Notes under the pieces: model-generated
Seen by the model: the letters and a program-made list of their open reading frames with translations, nothing else
Databases searched by the model: none
What the model was told of the DNA's origin: nothing
In this document: positions 37,801 through 45,079 of the stretch, in pieces
Numbering within the stretch: the stretch's first letter is position 1
How the letters are laid out: each line of letters begins with the position of its first letter
Program-made: the position numbers and the translations under genes
DNA from: Roseivirga ehrenbergii
Lineage (GTDB): Bacteria; Bacteroidota; Bacteroidia; Cytophagales; Cyclobacteriaceae
Direction of reading: 5' to 3'
Length of the DNA: 64,000 nt
Assembly (NCBI RefSeq): GCF_001593005.1
Contig: NZ_LQZQ01000049.1
Span: forward strand, 310,001 to 374,000

Positions 37801-37925
37801 CTCATATTGGCCGGACCGATATGTCTGAGGTCTAAGTCAGCGTAGGTTTCTGACTTGATTTGCCCCATAACTTGGGTAGAGAATAAGATGATTAACAGTC
37901 CTGATAAAGATAGGAGTCGTTTCAT
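34821..37925 (-). CDS. Large secreted BNR/sortilin-like beta-propeller protein (copy 1)
   Basis: The 1034-residue protein has a signal peptide (MKRLLSLSGLLIILFSTQVMGQ). It contains many BNR/Asp-box style repeats such as GGMWKTTNNGVTFTPVF, GVYKSTDAGKTWTNVG, GLYKTTDGGKSWERII and YVYKTVDGGKNWTSITG. These build the sortilin/VPS10 type ten-blade propeller. A fibronectin-like and helical C-terminal part follows (about 760-1034). Family members are annotated as glycosyl hydrolase or WD40/YVTN-like, but no catalytic residues can be assigned. It precedes an S10 carboxypeptidase by 5 bp, so binding or processing of peptides is a plausible role (inference). A paralogue with the same layout lies at 47876-50962. 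Confidence 0.85.
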   Translation of the reverse strand: MKRLLSLSGLLIILFSTQVMGQIKSETYADLDLRHIGPANMSGRVVDLAVQESDPYIFYVATATGGMWKTTNNGVTFTPVFENETTHSIGAIALNQSNPNIIWVGTGERANRQSSSWGDGVYKSTDAGKTWTNVGLKDSHHIGRIALHPTNPDIAYVAAMGHLWGPNNERGLYKTTDGGKSWERIIYVNDDTGVVDVAMDPSNPNILIAATYQRRRRPYGFDGGGPGSGLHKSTDGGKTWKKLTNGLPEGEYGRIGISIYGKNSNIIYASVEQGFQYNASTAYNERRAGLYRSDDKGETWKFMSDWNPRPMYASQPYVDPNDDKRIYMQNQFSYSTDSGKTFTAPRQSLHGDDRIVWVNPNDSRHVIKGDDGGIGISYDQTKTWLFVTNLPVSQFYRIAVDNAEPYNIYGGLQDNGSWVGPNATYKSDGILNSDWRRTGGGDGFLSLPHHTQEGVMYGESQYLGLFKLDLNTGQRKSIRPGDPKGAIGARRNWDFWGPGLPEPDLENAMAPANWDGPFFLSYHNPNTIYAGTNVLWKSTDGGNSWESLGDLTTKVNRRDLEIMGRRATENTASLDDGIPYYPTLTAVAEDRFTQGLLYAGTDDGLLQVSSDDGQTWTDVTSKLSGLPKETWINTIEVSSHNAGTAYVAINNYRNNDFKNYVYKTVDGGKNWTSITGNLPADRVARTLREDPKNPSLLYLGTELGLFISNNGGKNWIELKNNMPTLPFNDLVIHPRDNDLVLATHGRGVWILDNLNSIQELTTSVANQDAALFSIDKGVMINYTSEGAHVGDMFFRGENPVRGAIIDYYLKTPVKESEISLTIHDTHGNLIKTLDPDTVAGIQREVWDMNYESFAPASTANTGGGGRRGFGLNGPKVIPGNYVAKLTVKGKSYTQTFVVEDDPRLNIDIADRKAWTAKLMEIGEFSLKATEAMGELAGLQRHLSQLDRKKVKYDEAAAKEIRNVAGLYTELMSRVRGVYFGASGWIGQITGDQQAQFDYLQEMLIKLEPKKKAVLNDTVKKLNKSLSKENRYTGQ

Positions 37926-38096
37926 AGTTAAGTATTTGGATTGATTTTGGAAATCAAGATAAGCAAAGGAATTAAACGGTAAGATTGATTTTTTAAGAGC
38001 GGTGAGCAGGGATTGTCGGTTAATGATTATTCAGAACTTTTCTCTTACTTGCGAGTTGAATGAATCTGGAAACCTGGTCAGTTCTGGATTAGACTT

Positions 38097-39050
38097 ATGC
38101 CTTTAATGCGACTATTACTTTCTTTCCTTTTTCTATTCTTAACTATCGGTGTAAATGCTCAAGACATTATTACTTATCGACCTAAGGTAGTTGAGTTTAC
38201 TTCCGAATATCTTTCTAATTATGAAGCTTATGAGAAGCCTGTTGGTGAAAATAACTCCATATCTAGCATAGCTAAAGATAACTTGCTTAGAGTGAGGTTA
38301 GGGGTGCCGCTTATTCTAAAGGAAAAAACACTTTTTGGCTTTCAGTTTAAGTATTATAAACAATCCTATGGTGTTGGGACAGGCCAACAAGGTGAATTAT
38401 TCGATTTTTTAAATAACAATCACCTCAACAATGCCGGATTAAACTTTCTGTATCAAAGAAACATTTCTAAAGAGAAGAAATTCTCGCTCATTATATTAAC
38501 AGAACTGGCCAGTGATACTTGGAGCATTAACCGCTTTTCCAGTCGATATTTAGCAATGGGGGAATACAGCAAGCAATTAAACGAAAGTACAATTATTGGC
38601 TATGGAGGTGTAGTAAACTACGCTTTGGGGCTTTTAAATATTTACCCAACCTTCAGTTATAAAAAGCAGCTTTCAGAAAAAATGTTGTTTGAAGCCATTT
38701 TACCAAGCTCAATTAATTTGAGGTATCATTGGAAAGAGGGTACGCACTTTATATACCAAACCGAGTTGGTGAATTGGAGATTCAACCTTACTGATGCCCT
38801 CCAAAATGAAGCGCATTTAATCACTTTACAGCGGGCTGATGTTTACTTTAAACTCAAGGTAGAGCAAGAAATTCATGATTGGCTTTGGATGGGTGTAGAT
38901 GTAGGCTATGTTCATAACCTCACTTATTTTACTGTAAACCCCGGTGATAGAATAAAGAAGGCCATTAGTGAGTATGATATTAAGGATTCAAGCTATTTGC
39001 GCTTTTCAATTTTTTTAGTGCCACCTAGAAAACTGTGGGATTCTCTTTAA
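38097..39050 (+). CDS. Predicted outer-membrane beta-barrel protein (DUF6268-like)
   Basis: The 317-residue protein has a signal peptide (MRLLLSFLFLFLTIGVNAQ after a short MPL extension). An array of amphipathic strands ending in alternating aromatic and polar residues follows, for example LLRVRLGVPLILKEKTLFGFQF and LWMGVDVGYVHNLTYFTV. This suggests a 10- to 12-strand beta-barrel. It resembles Bacteroidota proteins annotated DUF6268, but I cannot confirm the family without a search. Cargo or function is unknown. It is monocistronic and divergent to the BNR gene. The long inverted repeat at 39068-39148 lies after it. Confidence 0.65.
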   Translation: MPLMRLLLSFLFLFLTIGVNAQDIITYRPKVVEFTSEYLSNYEAYEKPVGENNSISSIAKDNLLRVRLGVPLILKEKTLFGFQFKYYKQSYGVGTGQQGELFDFLNNNHLNNAGLNFLYQRNISKEKKFSLIILTELASDTWSINRFSSRYLAMGEYSKQLNESTIIGYGGVVNYALGLLNIYPTFSYKKQLSEKMLFEAILPSSINLRYHWKEGTHFIYQTELVNWRFNLTDALQNEAHLITLQRADVYFKLKVEQEIHDWLWMGVDVGYVHNLTYFTVNPGDRIKKAISEYDIKDSSYLRFSIFLVPPRKLWDSL

Positions 39051-39067
39051 GACTTATATTCAACTTT

Positions 39068-39148
39068 AACCCTCCAAAAGTTGATACACTTATCTCATCA
39101 GAAGCTATTGAGTTCAACAGAGTTATGAATGAGAACTTTTGGAGGGTT
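39068..39148. terminator. 15-bp perfect inverted repeat with 51-nt spacer between convergent genes
   Basis: AACCCTCCAAAAGTT (39068-39082) and AACTTTTGGAGGGTT (39134-39148) are exact reverse complements separated by 51 nt. Four T end the second arm. It sits between the convergent barrel and anti-sigma genes and could be a bidirectional terminator, although the loop is unusually long. Confidence 0.6.
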
Positions 39149-39184
39149 TTATCCTAAAGTTATCGCTTTGTAGGTCTCCAATAC

Positions 39185-40474
39185 TTATGGCTTAAAAACC
39201 ACCTGAATGATTTCAGTCGAAGCTTTTGAAGCTCCGTTTTCATCCGTAGCTGCTTGCCAAGCTGGTCCTTCTTTGATTAATCGGATAGCTTCTGTATCGA
39301 AAGCTGTACCTAAGCTTTTCTTGATTTCGAAATTACTCAATGTGCCGTCTGCGTGAATGATGAACTCCACTCGAACCGTGCCTCTGGTTTTCGACTCATT
39401 TTCAGGGTAAATGATACTCTTTTCTAAGTAATCCTTGTATTCAGACATTCCCATTACAGGCACTGCTTTTTGGTTGGCACGAGCTTGACTAGTGACAATC
39501 ATTTCAGCCAGATCCGTGGCATCAGCTTGCATTCTAATAGTATCATTCATTTTAGGAAGGTCACTTATCTTAAACTCCTGACTAACATAACCTAAATAGC
39601 GAACCACGTAAGTTGCAGAAGTGTCGACTGAAATTTCTGCTTTGCCTTGAATATTTGTGGCTGTTCCCTGTGTTGTATTTTTGATAAAAACAGAGACTTG
39701 AGGCAGGGGTGAGAGGTCACTAGCGTCAACAATTGTTAATGAGATTTTCGGTCCATCAATCTTAACCCCTGCCGCTCGGCTTTGCAGCATGCTTTGAACA
39801 TCCATCGTTCTGGCCATTTGAGCTTCATTTTTTTCTTCGACCAGCGTTTTAGCCGTTTCCATTCTAACAGCCTCTTCCATTTTTGCTTTTGCAGCTTTGT
39901 TTTCTGTCGCTTCTGAAAGGGCTTTTAAATCAATGCTTTCCATTTCTCCCTCAATTTTAATGATCATTTCAGCCAATTCTTCCTCATCGGCAATCGGGGA
40001 GAGCGTCATTGTTTTGGGTTTGGTATCGGTATTCGAAGCGGTTAATCTTGGTTTTTCTAACTGGTCTGGATTGATCAATTCAAGGCTGTCCGTGCTTGGC
40101 CTGGCCTCAGTTTCGACTTCCTTTTTTGCTGTGAATTCTTCAGGTGCTTCATCTTTATTCTGTAACCAGAAAAACAAAAAGGAAGCAGTAATTAAAATTA
40201 ATAAAGTGGCTGCCAATCTTCGGGTAATTGTCCAAAAACCAATGCTGTTCTTTTCTTCCCGTCTTTCGTCTAGGCGGCTTTGAAGCTTGGCTAAGTCCGC
40301 ACTTAGCTCCGTGTCGTCAATTTGTTCCCAGCCTTCTAGTGCATCGGCATAGAAAGGGTCTTCCAACATCAGCTTTTCAACCTGATGTTGTTGTTCAGCA
40401 TTTAAGAGCCCTTTTTTATAGGCTTCCAATACTGCTGGGGTCAATTGTTTAATATGGTTATGCTTCTTGTTCAC
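39185..40474 (-). CDS. Anti-sigma-like membrane protein with carboxypeptidase-regulatory and TonB C-terminal domains
   Basis: The 429-residue protein has a cytoplasmic N-terminal region (about 1-76) with the layout of Bacteroidota anti-sigma proteins (AYKKGLLNAEQQHQVEKLML). One transmembrane helix spans about 84-104. A long charged linker is followed by a carboxypeptidase-regulatory-like domain (about 248-325, LTIVDASDLSPLPQVSVFI) and a TonB-type C-terminal domain (about 345-429, RVEFIIHADGTLSNFEIKKS). It probably holds the ECF sigma factor at the membrane and senses a periplasmic partner. Its start overlaps the sigma gene by 17 bp, so translation is coupled. Its beta-sandwich is strikingly like that of the divergent vWA protein, which may be its signalling partner. 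Confidence 0.8.
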   Translation of the reverse strand: MNKKHNHIKQLTPAVLEAYKKGLLNAEQQHQVEKLMLEDPFYADALEGWEQIDDTELSADLAKLQSRLDERREEKNSIGFWTITRRLAATLLILITASFLFFWLQNKDEAPEEFTAKKEVETEARPSTDSLELINPDQLEKPRLTASNTDTKPKTMTLSPIADEEELAEMIIKIEGEMESIDLKALSEATENKAAKAKMEEAVRMETAKTLVEEKNEAQMARTMDVQSMLQSRAAGVKIDGPKISLTIVDASDLSPLPQVSVFIKNTTQGTATNIQGKAEISVDTSATYVVRYLGYVSQEFKISDLPKMNDTIRMQADATDLAEMIVTSQARANQKAVPVMGMSEYKDYLEKSIIYPENESKTRGTVRVEFIIHADGTLSNFEIKKSLGTAFDTEAIRLIKEGPAWQAATDENGASKASTEIIQVVFKP

Positions 40475-41045
40475 GAAGATTTTCTACACATATTTTTAAA
40501 TTTCTACGTCCGTTCTGAATGTAGCTTTTTACTTTCTTCAAATCAAAACCTGTCAGTGCTACCACCTCTAGGTAACTCTTCTTTTCAATATAGAAGAACT
40601 GCACGCAGACTTTTTGTTCCTCATTCAGTTTGTCAATACAGTCTTCCAATTTGGTTAAATCACTTTCCAATGCATTCGCTTCGGTATCATGATGCACAGC
40701 CAAGGCAATTTCCATAACGGCTTCTCCATTTTCTACAGAATGCCCTTGCGACTTCTGTTTTCTGAGCAGCATTAAGCACTCATTTTTAGTGAGCACATAG
40801 AGCCAACTTTTAAAATTTTCTACTTTTTGATTTTGTAGCTGCGAAAGCAATTTTTCAAAAACCTGCATTACCATGTCTTGAGCAGCATCGCGGTCTTTCA
40901 AATACTTTAAACAAACCCCATACACCAAGCTCATGTATCGCTTATACAGCTCACCAAGCCACCTATTGTCCTGATTTTCTTTATAAGTGAAAATCAGCTC
41001 TAGGTCAGTTTTTTGGGCGATATCAGTTCGTTTTTTCGAGAACAA
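40458..41045 (-). CDS. ECF-type RNA polymerase sigma factor
   Basis: The 195-residue protein has sigma region 2 (about 25-95, YMSLVYGVCLKYLKDRDAAQDMVMQVFEKL and SWLYVLTKNECLMLLRK) and region 4 (about 125-180, EEQKVCVQFFYIEKKSYLEVVALTGFDLKKVKSYIQNGRRNLK). This is a group 4 (extracytoplasmic function) sigma factor. It would redirect RNA polymerase when released by the anti-sigma protein encoded just after it. The probable targets include its own operon and the divergent vWA gene, because the 95-bp region between them is the only promoter space. Confidence 0.9.
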   Translation of the reverse strand: MFSKKRTDIAQKTDLELIFTYKENQDNRWLGELYKRYMSLVYGVCLKYLKDRDAAQDMVMQVFEKLLSQLQNQKVENFKSWLYVLTKNECLMLLRKQKSQGHSVENGEAVMEIALAVHHDTEANALESDLTKLEDCIDKLNEEQKVCVQFFYIEKKSYLEVVALTGFDLKKVKSYIQNGRRNLKICVENLREQEA

Positions 41046-41140
41046 CGGATTATAAATGAATTTTTTTTCTCTGCTTTTATGGAATCTTCAAAAGCCGTGC
41101 ATCTCAAGGTTAAAGAATTTTTTACATAAACCTTTTAGCG

Positions 41141-43027
41141 ATGAAGAATTTAATAATAGTAATGATGCTGTTCACTGGCATTTTCCATAACAGCCAAGCC
41201 AAAGATTTTCAAAAGGAAGTTACGGGCATTGTAAAAAGTGCCGATAATAACCTTCCGCTATCTCAAGTTTCTGTATTGATTAAAGGAACTACTCAAGGTG
41301 TTCCTACGGATGCCAATGGCAAGTACAGCATCACTGTACCCAATAACGAAACGGTATTGATTTTTAGATACCTAGGCTACATCACCCAAGAAGTAAAAGT
41401 AGGAAAGCAGTCTGTAATCAATGTTAGTCTAAAAGTAGATGCACAGGAAATGGCAGAAGTCATCGTAATAGGGCAAGCAGAAGCCAAACAGACAAGAAAA
41501 TTAATGATTCAGGGTATAGCAGATCAGGAAGAGATAAATATTGATATCTCTTCTCAAATGTACATGCAGCCCGAGAATAATTTTTCTACTGCTTACCAGT
41601 ACCCAAAAGAATTAAGTCAGGAAGATTATGCTGAAATAAAAGAAAATGGCTTCAACACGCCATGGAAGAATCCTTTTTCCACCTTCTCAATTGATGTTGA
41701 TGCAGCTTCATATAGCAATGTGCGTAGGTTTATTAATGGTGGAAAAATGCCGCCTAAGGATGCTGTGAAAATTGAAGAAATGATCAACTACTTCAATTAT
41801 GACTATGAAGGACCGAAAGGGAAACATCCGTTTGCGGTACAGCATGAAGTATCCGATGCGCCATGGAATACCCAACACAAGCTCGTTCATATTGGAATTC
41901 AGGGCGAGAAGATTGAAGTAGATAAATTACCTCCTGCCAATCTTGTTTTTTTGGTTGATGTATCGGGTTCTATGGGGGCGGATAATAAATTGCCTTTGCT
42001 CAAAAAATCATTGAAGCTTTTAGTGAATCAAATGCGCGATGAAGACCATGTGGCCATTGTGGTCTATGCAGGCGCAGCAGGAGAGGTGCTGCCTTCTACT
42101 TCGGGTAAAGAGAAAAACAAGATTATTGAAGCTTTAGACAAACTGAATGCAGGTGGTTCAACGGCTGGCGGTGCTGGTATTGAACTGGCTTACAAAATCG
42201 CAAAACAGAATTTTCTGAAAGAAGGAAATAACCGCGTGATTTTGGCTACTGATGGCGACTTTAATGTAGGCGCATCGAGCAATAAGGCCATGGAAGACTT
42301 GATTGAAGAAAAGCGTAATGAAGGTGTTTTCTTGACCGTTTTGGGTTACGGAATGGGCAATTACAAAGACTCTAAAATGGAACTTTTGGCCGACAAAGGA
42401 AATGGTAACCATGCCTACATCGACAATATTTTAGAAGCCAAGAAAGTATTGGTGAACGAGTTTGGTGGAACGCTTTTCACCATTGCTAAAGATGTCAAAA
42501 TTCAAGTAGAGTTTAACCCTGCCACGGTACAAGCTTATCGTTTGATTGGTTATGAAAACAGAAAGCTGAATGATGAAGACTTCAACAACGATAAAAAGGA
42601 TGCAGGCGAATTAGGCGCTGGCCATACGGTTACTGCTTTATATGAAATCATTCCAGTAGGGGTGAACAGCCAGTTCAAACCTTTGGACGATTTGAAATAC
42701 CAAAATACAGAAGTGAAGAAAACCACAGGGAACACCACCGATTTAATGACGGTGAAATTACGATACAAAAAGCCTGATGGAGACACCAGTATTTTATTAC
42801 AGCAAGTGATTAAAAATGAATCTGTTAAATTGAGTAATAGCTCTGAAAACTTCCGTTGGTCGGCTGCAGTAGCAGGTTTTGGAATGATGCTTCGAAATTC
42901 AGAATACAAAAATGACCTTACTTTTAATGCGGTCATTGAATTAGCGAAAAGCGCAAAAGGTCAAGACAAAGAAGGCTATCGTGCTGAATTTATCAGACTG
43001 GTGGAAATGGCTGGACTGTTGTTCTAA
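41141..43027 (+). CDS. von Willebrand factor A domain protein with carboxypeptidase-regulatory-like domain
   Basis: The 628-residue exported protein has a signal peptide (MKNLIIVMMLFTGIFHNSQA). A carboxypeptidase-regulatory-like beta-sandwich spans about 25-110 (VKSADNNLPLSQVSVLIKGT, YLGYITQEVKV). A YfbK-type N-domain spans about 145-255 (TFSIDVDAASYSNVRRFING). The vWA domain has a MIDAS motif DVSGS at 273-277, and a DUF3520-like C-terminal domain follows (about 455-628). YfbK-like proteins bind metal and probably other proteins; the role is not settled. It is divergent to the ECF sigma/anti-sigma pair, and its beta-sandwich resembles that of the anti-sigma protein. It ends at a strong terminator. 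Confidence 0.88.
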   Translation: MKNLIIVMMLFTGIFHNSQAKDFQKEVTGIVKSADNNLPLSQVSVLIKGTTQGVPTDANGKYSITVPNNETVLIFRYLGYITQEVKVGKQSVINVSLKVDAQEMAEVIVIGQAEAKQTRKLMIQGIADQEEINIDISSQMYMQPENNFSTAYQYPKELSQEDYAEIKENGFNTPWKNPFSTFSIDVDAASYSNVRRFINGGKMPPKDAVKIEEMINYFNYDYEGPKGKHPFAVQHEVSDAPWNTQHKLVHIGIQGEKIEVDKLPPANLVFLVDVSGSMGADNKLPLLKKSLKLLVNQMRDEDHVAIVVYAGAAGEVLPSTSGKEKNKIIEALDKLNAGGSTAGGAGIELAYKIAKQNFLKEGNNRVILATDGDFNVGASSNKAMEDLIEEKRNEGVFLTVLGYGMGNYKDSKMELLADKGNGNHAYIDNILEAKKVLVNEFGGTLFTIAKDVKIQVEFNPATVQAYRLIGYENRKLNDEDFNNDKKDAGELGAGHTVTALYEIIPVGVNSQFKPLDDLKYQNTEVKKTTGNTTDLMTVKLRYKKPDGDTSILLQQVIKNESVKLSNSSENFRWSAAVAGFGMMLRNSEYKNDLTFNAVIELAKSAKGQDKEGYRAEFIRLVEMAGLLF

Positions 43028-43057
43028 AAGCTCAATCGCTTAAAGGTTTCACTAAGC

Positions 43058-43095
43058 AAAGGCCTGTCATGTTTTAAAACCTGACAGGCCTTTTT
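43058..43095 (+). terminator. Rho-independent terminator after the vWA gene
   Basis: AAAGGCCTGTCA (43058-43069) pairs perfectly with TGACAGGCCTTT (43082-43093), and the T run continues to 43095. It lies about 30 bp after the vWA gene stop. Confidence 0.9.
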
Positions 43096-43652
43096 GATTC
43101 TTCCCGAATTTCCTATTTATAGCCATGAACAGAAAGTCGCATTGGTTTATCTCGTCCTTACAGGACTTTCTTGAATGTAGATTCGAGTTTCTCGAAGGGT
43201 TTCACCCTTCGTTTTGATATTATGTTCTTTCAGGACTAAGAGTAGCTGAATGCATGTGCAAAATCCAAGCCTCAACAGGACTGAATATTTGTGGTATGGC
43301 AATATAAATGGTGCGACACCTTTATAGCCCCAACGGGGCGAAATAACAAAGGAATGGACTGACCCCATTCCTTGTCAGTATAAAGTAAATTCAGCCCTGA
43401 AAGGGCGAGATAACTTTGGCTTATTAGTAATAAGCTTAACTAAAGCGTAATTAGCTTACTCTAAGTTATCCCGTTGGCTACGAGACTTCTGAGTTTTTCA
43501 GAAACACAGAAAGGCTTGACTTGTAGGACGTGAAAGGATTCCTGCGGAATGACGCTTCGAATTGGGGCTTTTTAAAGAATTGAGTATTGAGTTATGAATA
43601 GACTTAGTATTTTTGATCACTGGATATTTACTGAACTTTTAAATTAATAAAG
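43096..43652. other. Repeat-rich intergenic region without a supported gene
   Basis: No convincing gene lies here. The region holds a hairpin-repeat array (43147-43439). After it come an AT-rich stretch and a fragment with GATTCCTGCGGAATGACG (near 43540), which resembles the common dispersed repeats of Bacteroidota intergenic regions. An open frame at 43147-43368 on the minus strand is made entirely of the hairpin array and is not accepted as a gene. Confidence 0.6.
43147..43439. repeat. Hairpin-repeat array (copy 1)
   Basis: Short palindromes follow one another: GTCCTTACAGGAC (43154-43166), an 8-bp-stem hairpin with CGAAGGGT and ACCCTTCG arms (43193-43211), GTTCTTTCAGGAC (43224-43236), a decayed unit (43269-43281), GCCCCAACGGGGC (43327-43339) and GCCCTGAAAGGGC (43394-43406). 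The first four have the same spacing (39, 31 and 45 bp) as the array at 46528-46740, so the two arrays are homologous copies. Confidence 0.8.
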
Positions 43653-44285
43653 ATGAAATTTAGATTAATCATAGGGCTTCTTGCTGTCTCTTTTAGCACC
43701 GTGTGTGCTCAAGATTTTGAGGGCAAGATAACTTATAAAGTGACTTATGAGAGTAAGATGCCAAATGTCAGTAATGAACAGATAGGAATGCTAATGGGGT
43801 CTACTCAAGACTACTATATTAAGAATAACCACTATAAAACGCTGAGTAACGGTCAATACTTTCAATGGCAATTGTATGATGCAAGTCAAAATAGATTGTA
43901 TAGTAAAATGACTGTTTCAGATACATTGTACTGGGTGGATGGTAGTTTTGAAGAAGGACCATTGGTAAGTTTCAAATTTCTAGATAAAAAGGAGGAAGTA
44001 TTAGGTATCGAATGTGATGTACTTGAAGTAATTTCCGAATCGGATAAAACGACTTATTATTTTAACTCAAAATATTCAATAGACGCCAAGTCATTTGAGA
44101 GTCACAAATTCGGAGGGTGGAGTTTTTATGTTGAAAAAACTAAATCTTTACCTTTAAAAACGATTGTTGAGAATGCCGAATACAATGTCATAAGTATTGC
44201 AAGTAGGATTGAAAGGATGGAATTGGAAGATGCTTTTTTTATTCTACCTGAGGGCTTACCATTGAAAAGACAGCTTGGATTTTGA
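43653..44285 (+). CDS. Secreted protein of unknown function (GLPGLI/DUF4412-like)
   Basis: The 210-residue protein has a signal peptide (MKFRLIIGLLAVSFSTVCAQ). An all-beta body starts with DFEGKITYKVTYESKMPN and contains YYFNSKYSIDAKSFESHKFGGW. This pattern resembles the GLPGLI or DUF4412 secreted proteins of Bacteroidota, which have no known function. No enzyme motif is visible. It is flanked by two direct repeats (43327-43415 and 44324-44409) made of the same hairpin units. It may therefore sit in a mobile or recombination-prone cassette. Confidence 0.65.
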   Translation: MKFRLIIGLLAVSFSTVCAQDFEGKITYKVTYESKMPNVSNEQIGMLMGSTQDYYIKNNHYKTLSNGQYFQWQLYDASQNRLYSKMTVSDTLYWVDGSFEEGPLVSFKFLDKKEEVLGIECDVLEVISESDKTTYYFNSKYSIDAKSFESHKFGGWSFYVEKTKSLPLKTIVENAEYNVISIASRIERMELEDAFFILPEGLPLKRQLGF

Positions 44286-44323
44286 CTTAAAACTTTTTCC
44301 GTTATAAGACTTGCTTTTTATAA

Positions 44324-44409
44324 CCCCAACGGGGCGAAATAACAAAGGAATGGGCTCAGCCCATTCCATATCAGATAGTGTAAAATCAGCCCTGAAAGGG
44401 CTGATATGG
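44324..44409. repeat. Hairpin-repeat unit pair, direct copy of 43327-43415
   Basis: The sequence ACCCCAACGGGGCGAAATAA begins a stretch that matches 43327-43415. It includes AACAAAGGAATGG, an imperfect hairpin of GGAATGG and CCATTCC, and AGCCCTGAAAGGGCT. In this copy GGAATGGGCTCAGCCCATTCC is a better hairpin than in the first. The two copies flank the gene at 43653-44285. Confidence 0.78.
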
Positions 44410-44435
44410 CTTTAAATTCTTAGTAGGTAATTTGA

Positions 44436-44993
44436 TTATAGCCTCTCTGTATTAGGTCGCTTAGACTGTTTTTTAACAAGATTAGCGTGCTCTTCTTTAC
44501 CCAAAACCTTGAACAACTTTCCGTTAGAAATACTTCCATCGTAAGGGCTATTTACACGGGCTTCATTGGCCAGCCAAACTTCGCTGCTGTCACTCATAGA
44601 TCGAAAGGCAAAAACCTTCCCATTTACTGGGGGATGTTTTTCTAATAACTTTAAAACTTCAATACTTAACCTTGTAAACAGTTTACGTTGTTTATCTATC
44701 TCAGGCTCCCTTTTTATGCTTTTTGCTAAGTCTGATAGGTTTGAAGATGAACCAATTGAAAGTTGAAATACATCGGCACTTTTTTGCGCCATTTCAGCAT
44801 TTCCTGCCACCAATGCTCCTTTAATATCTAAATAGCGCTCGTAAATAAAGCTGACTTTAGGTTCTTTGAAGTAAGGATATACCGCAGAGGGTTTGCTGTC
44901 TTGAGTTTGATTACTCTTTTCTGGCTGGCAAGCAAAGAGTAAAAAGGCCAAAGCATATAATATGCTCGGCCTTTGAGTTTTTACATTTACCAT
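44436..44993 (-). CDS. DUF3347 domain-containing lipoprotein
   Basis: The 185-residue protein starts with a lipoprotein signal (SILYALAFLLFACQPEK, lipobox LLFAC). The DUF3347 domain follows (about 45-165). Its features are FIYERYLDIKGALVAGNAEMAQKSA, RLSIEVLKLLEKH and VFAFRSMSDSSEVWLANEARVNSPYDG. DUF3347 proteins are periplasmic helical proteins often found near heavy-metal efflux or cytochrome genes. No such gene is adjacent here, so the role is unknown. It is a single gene after the repeat copy at 44324-44409. Confidence 0.82.
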   Translation of the reverse strand: MVNVKTQRPSILYALAFLLFACQPEKSNQTQDSKPSAVYPYFKEPKVSFIYERYLDIKGALVAGNAEMAQKSADVFQLSIGSSSNLSDLAKSIKREPEIDKQRKLFTRLSIEVLKLLEKHPPVNGKVFAFRSMSDSSEVWLANEARVNSPYDGSISNGKLFKVLGKEEHANLVKKQSKRPNTERL

Positions 44994-45079
44994 AGTTTAA
45001 TAAGAAACGGTTTGTACCAAGAGCTTTTCAAATTTATGATGGGTTGAATTACTCTTGATACTTTTCCGTTGGTGGTTAA

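Noticed and set aside
43147-43368. A 73-codon open frame on the minus strand in the hairpin array
   Set aside because: It consists entirely of palindromic repeat sequence that recurs at other intergenic sites. The protein has no recognisable features.
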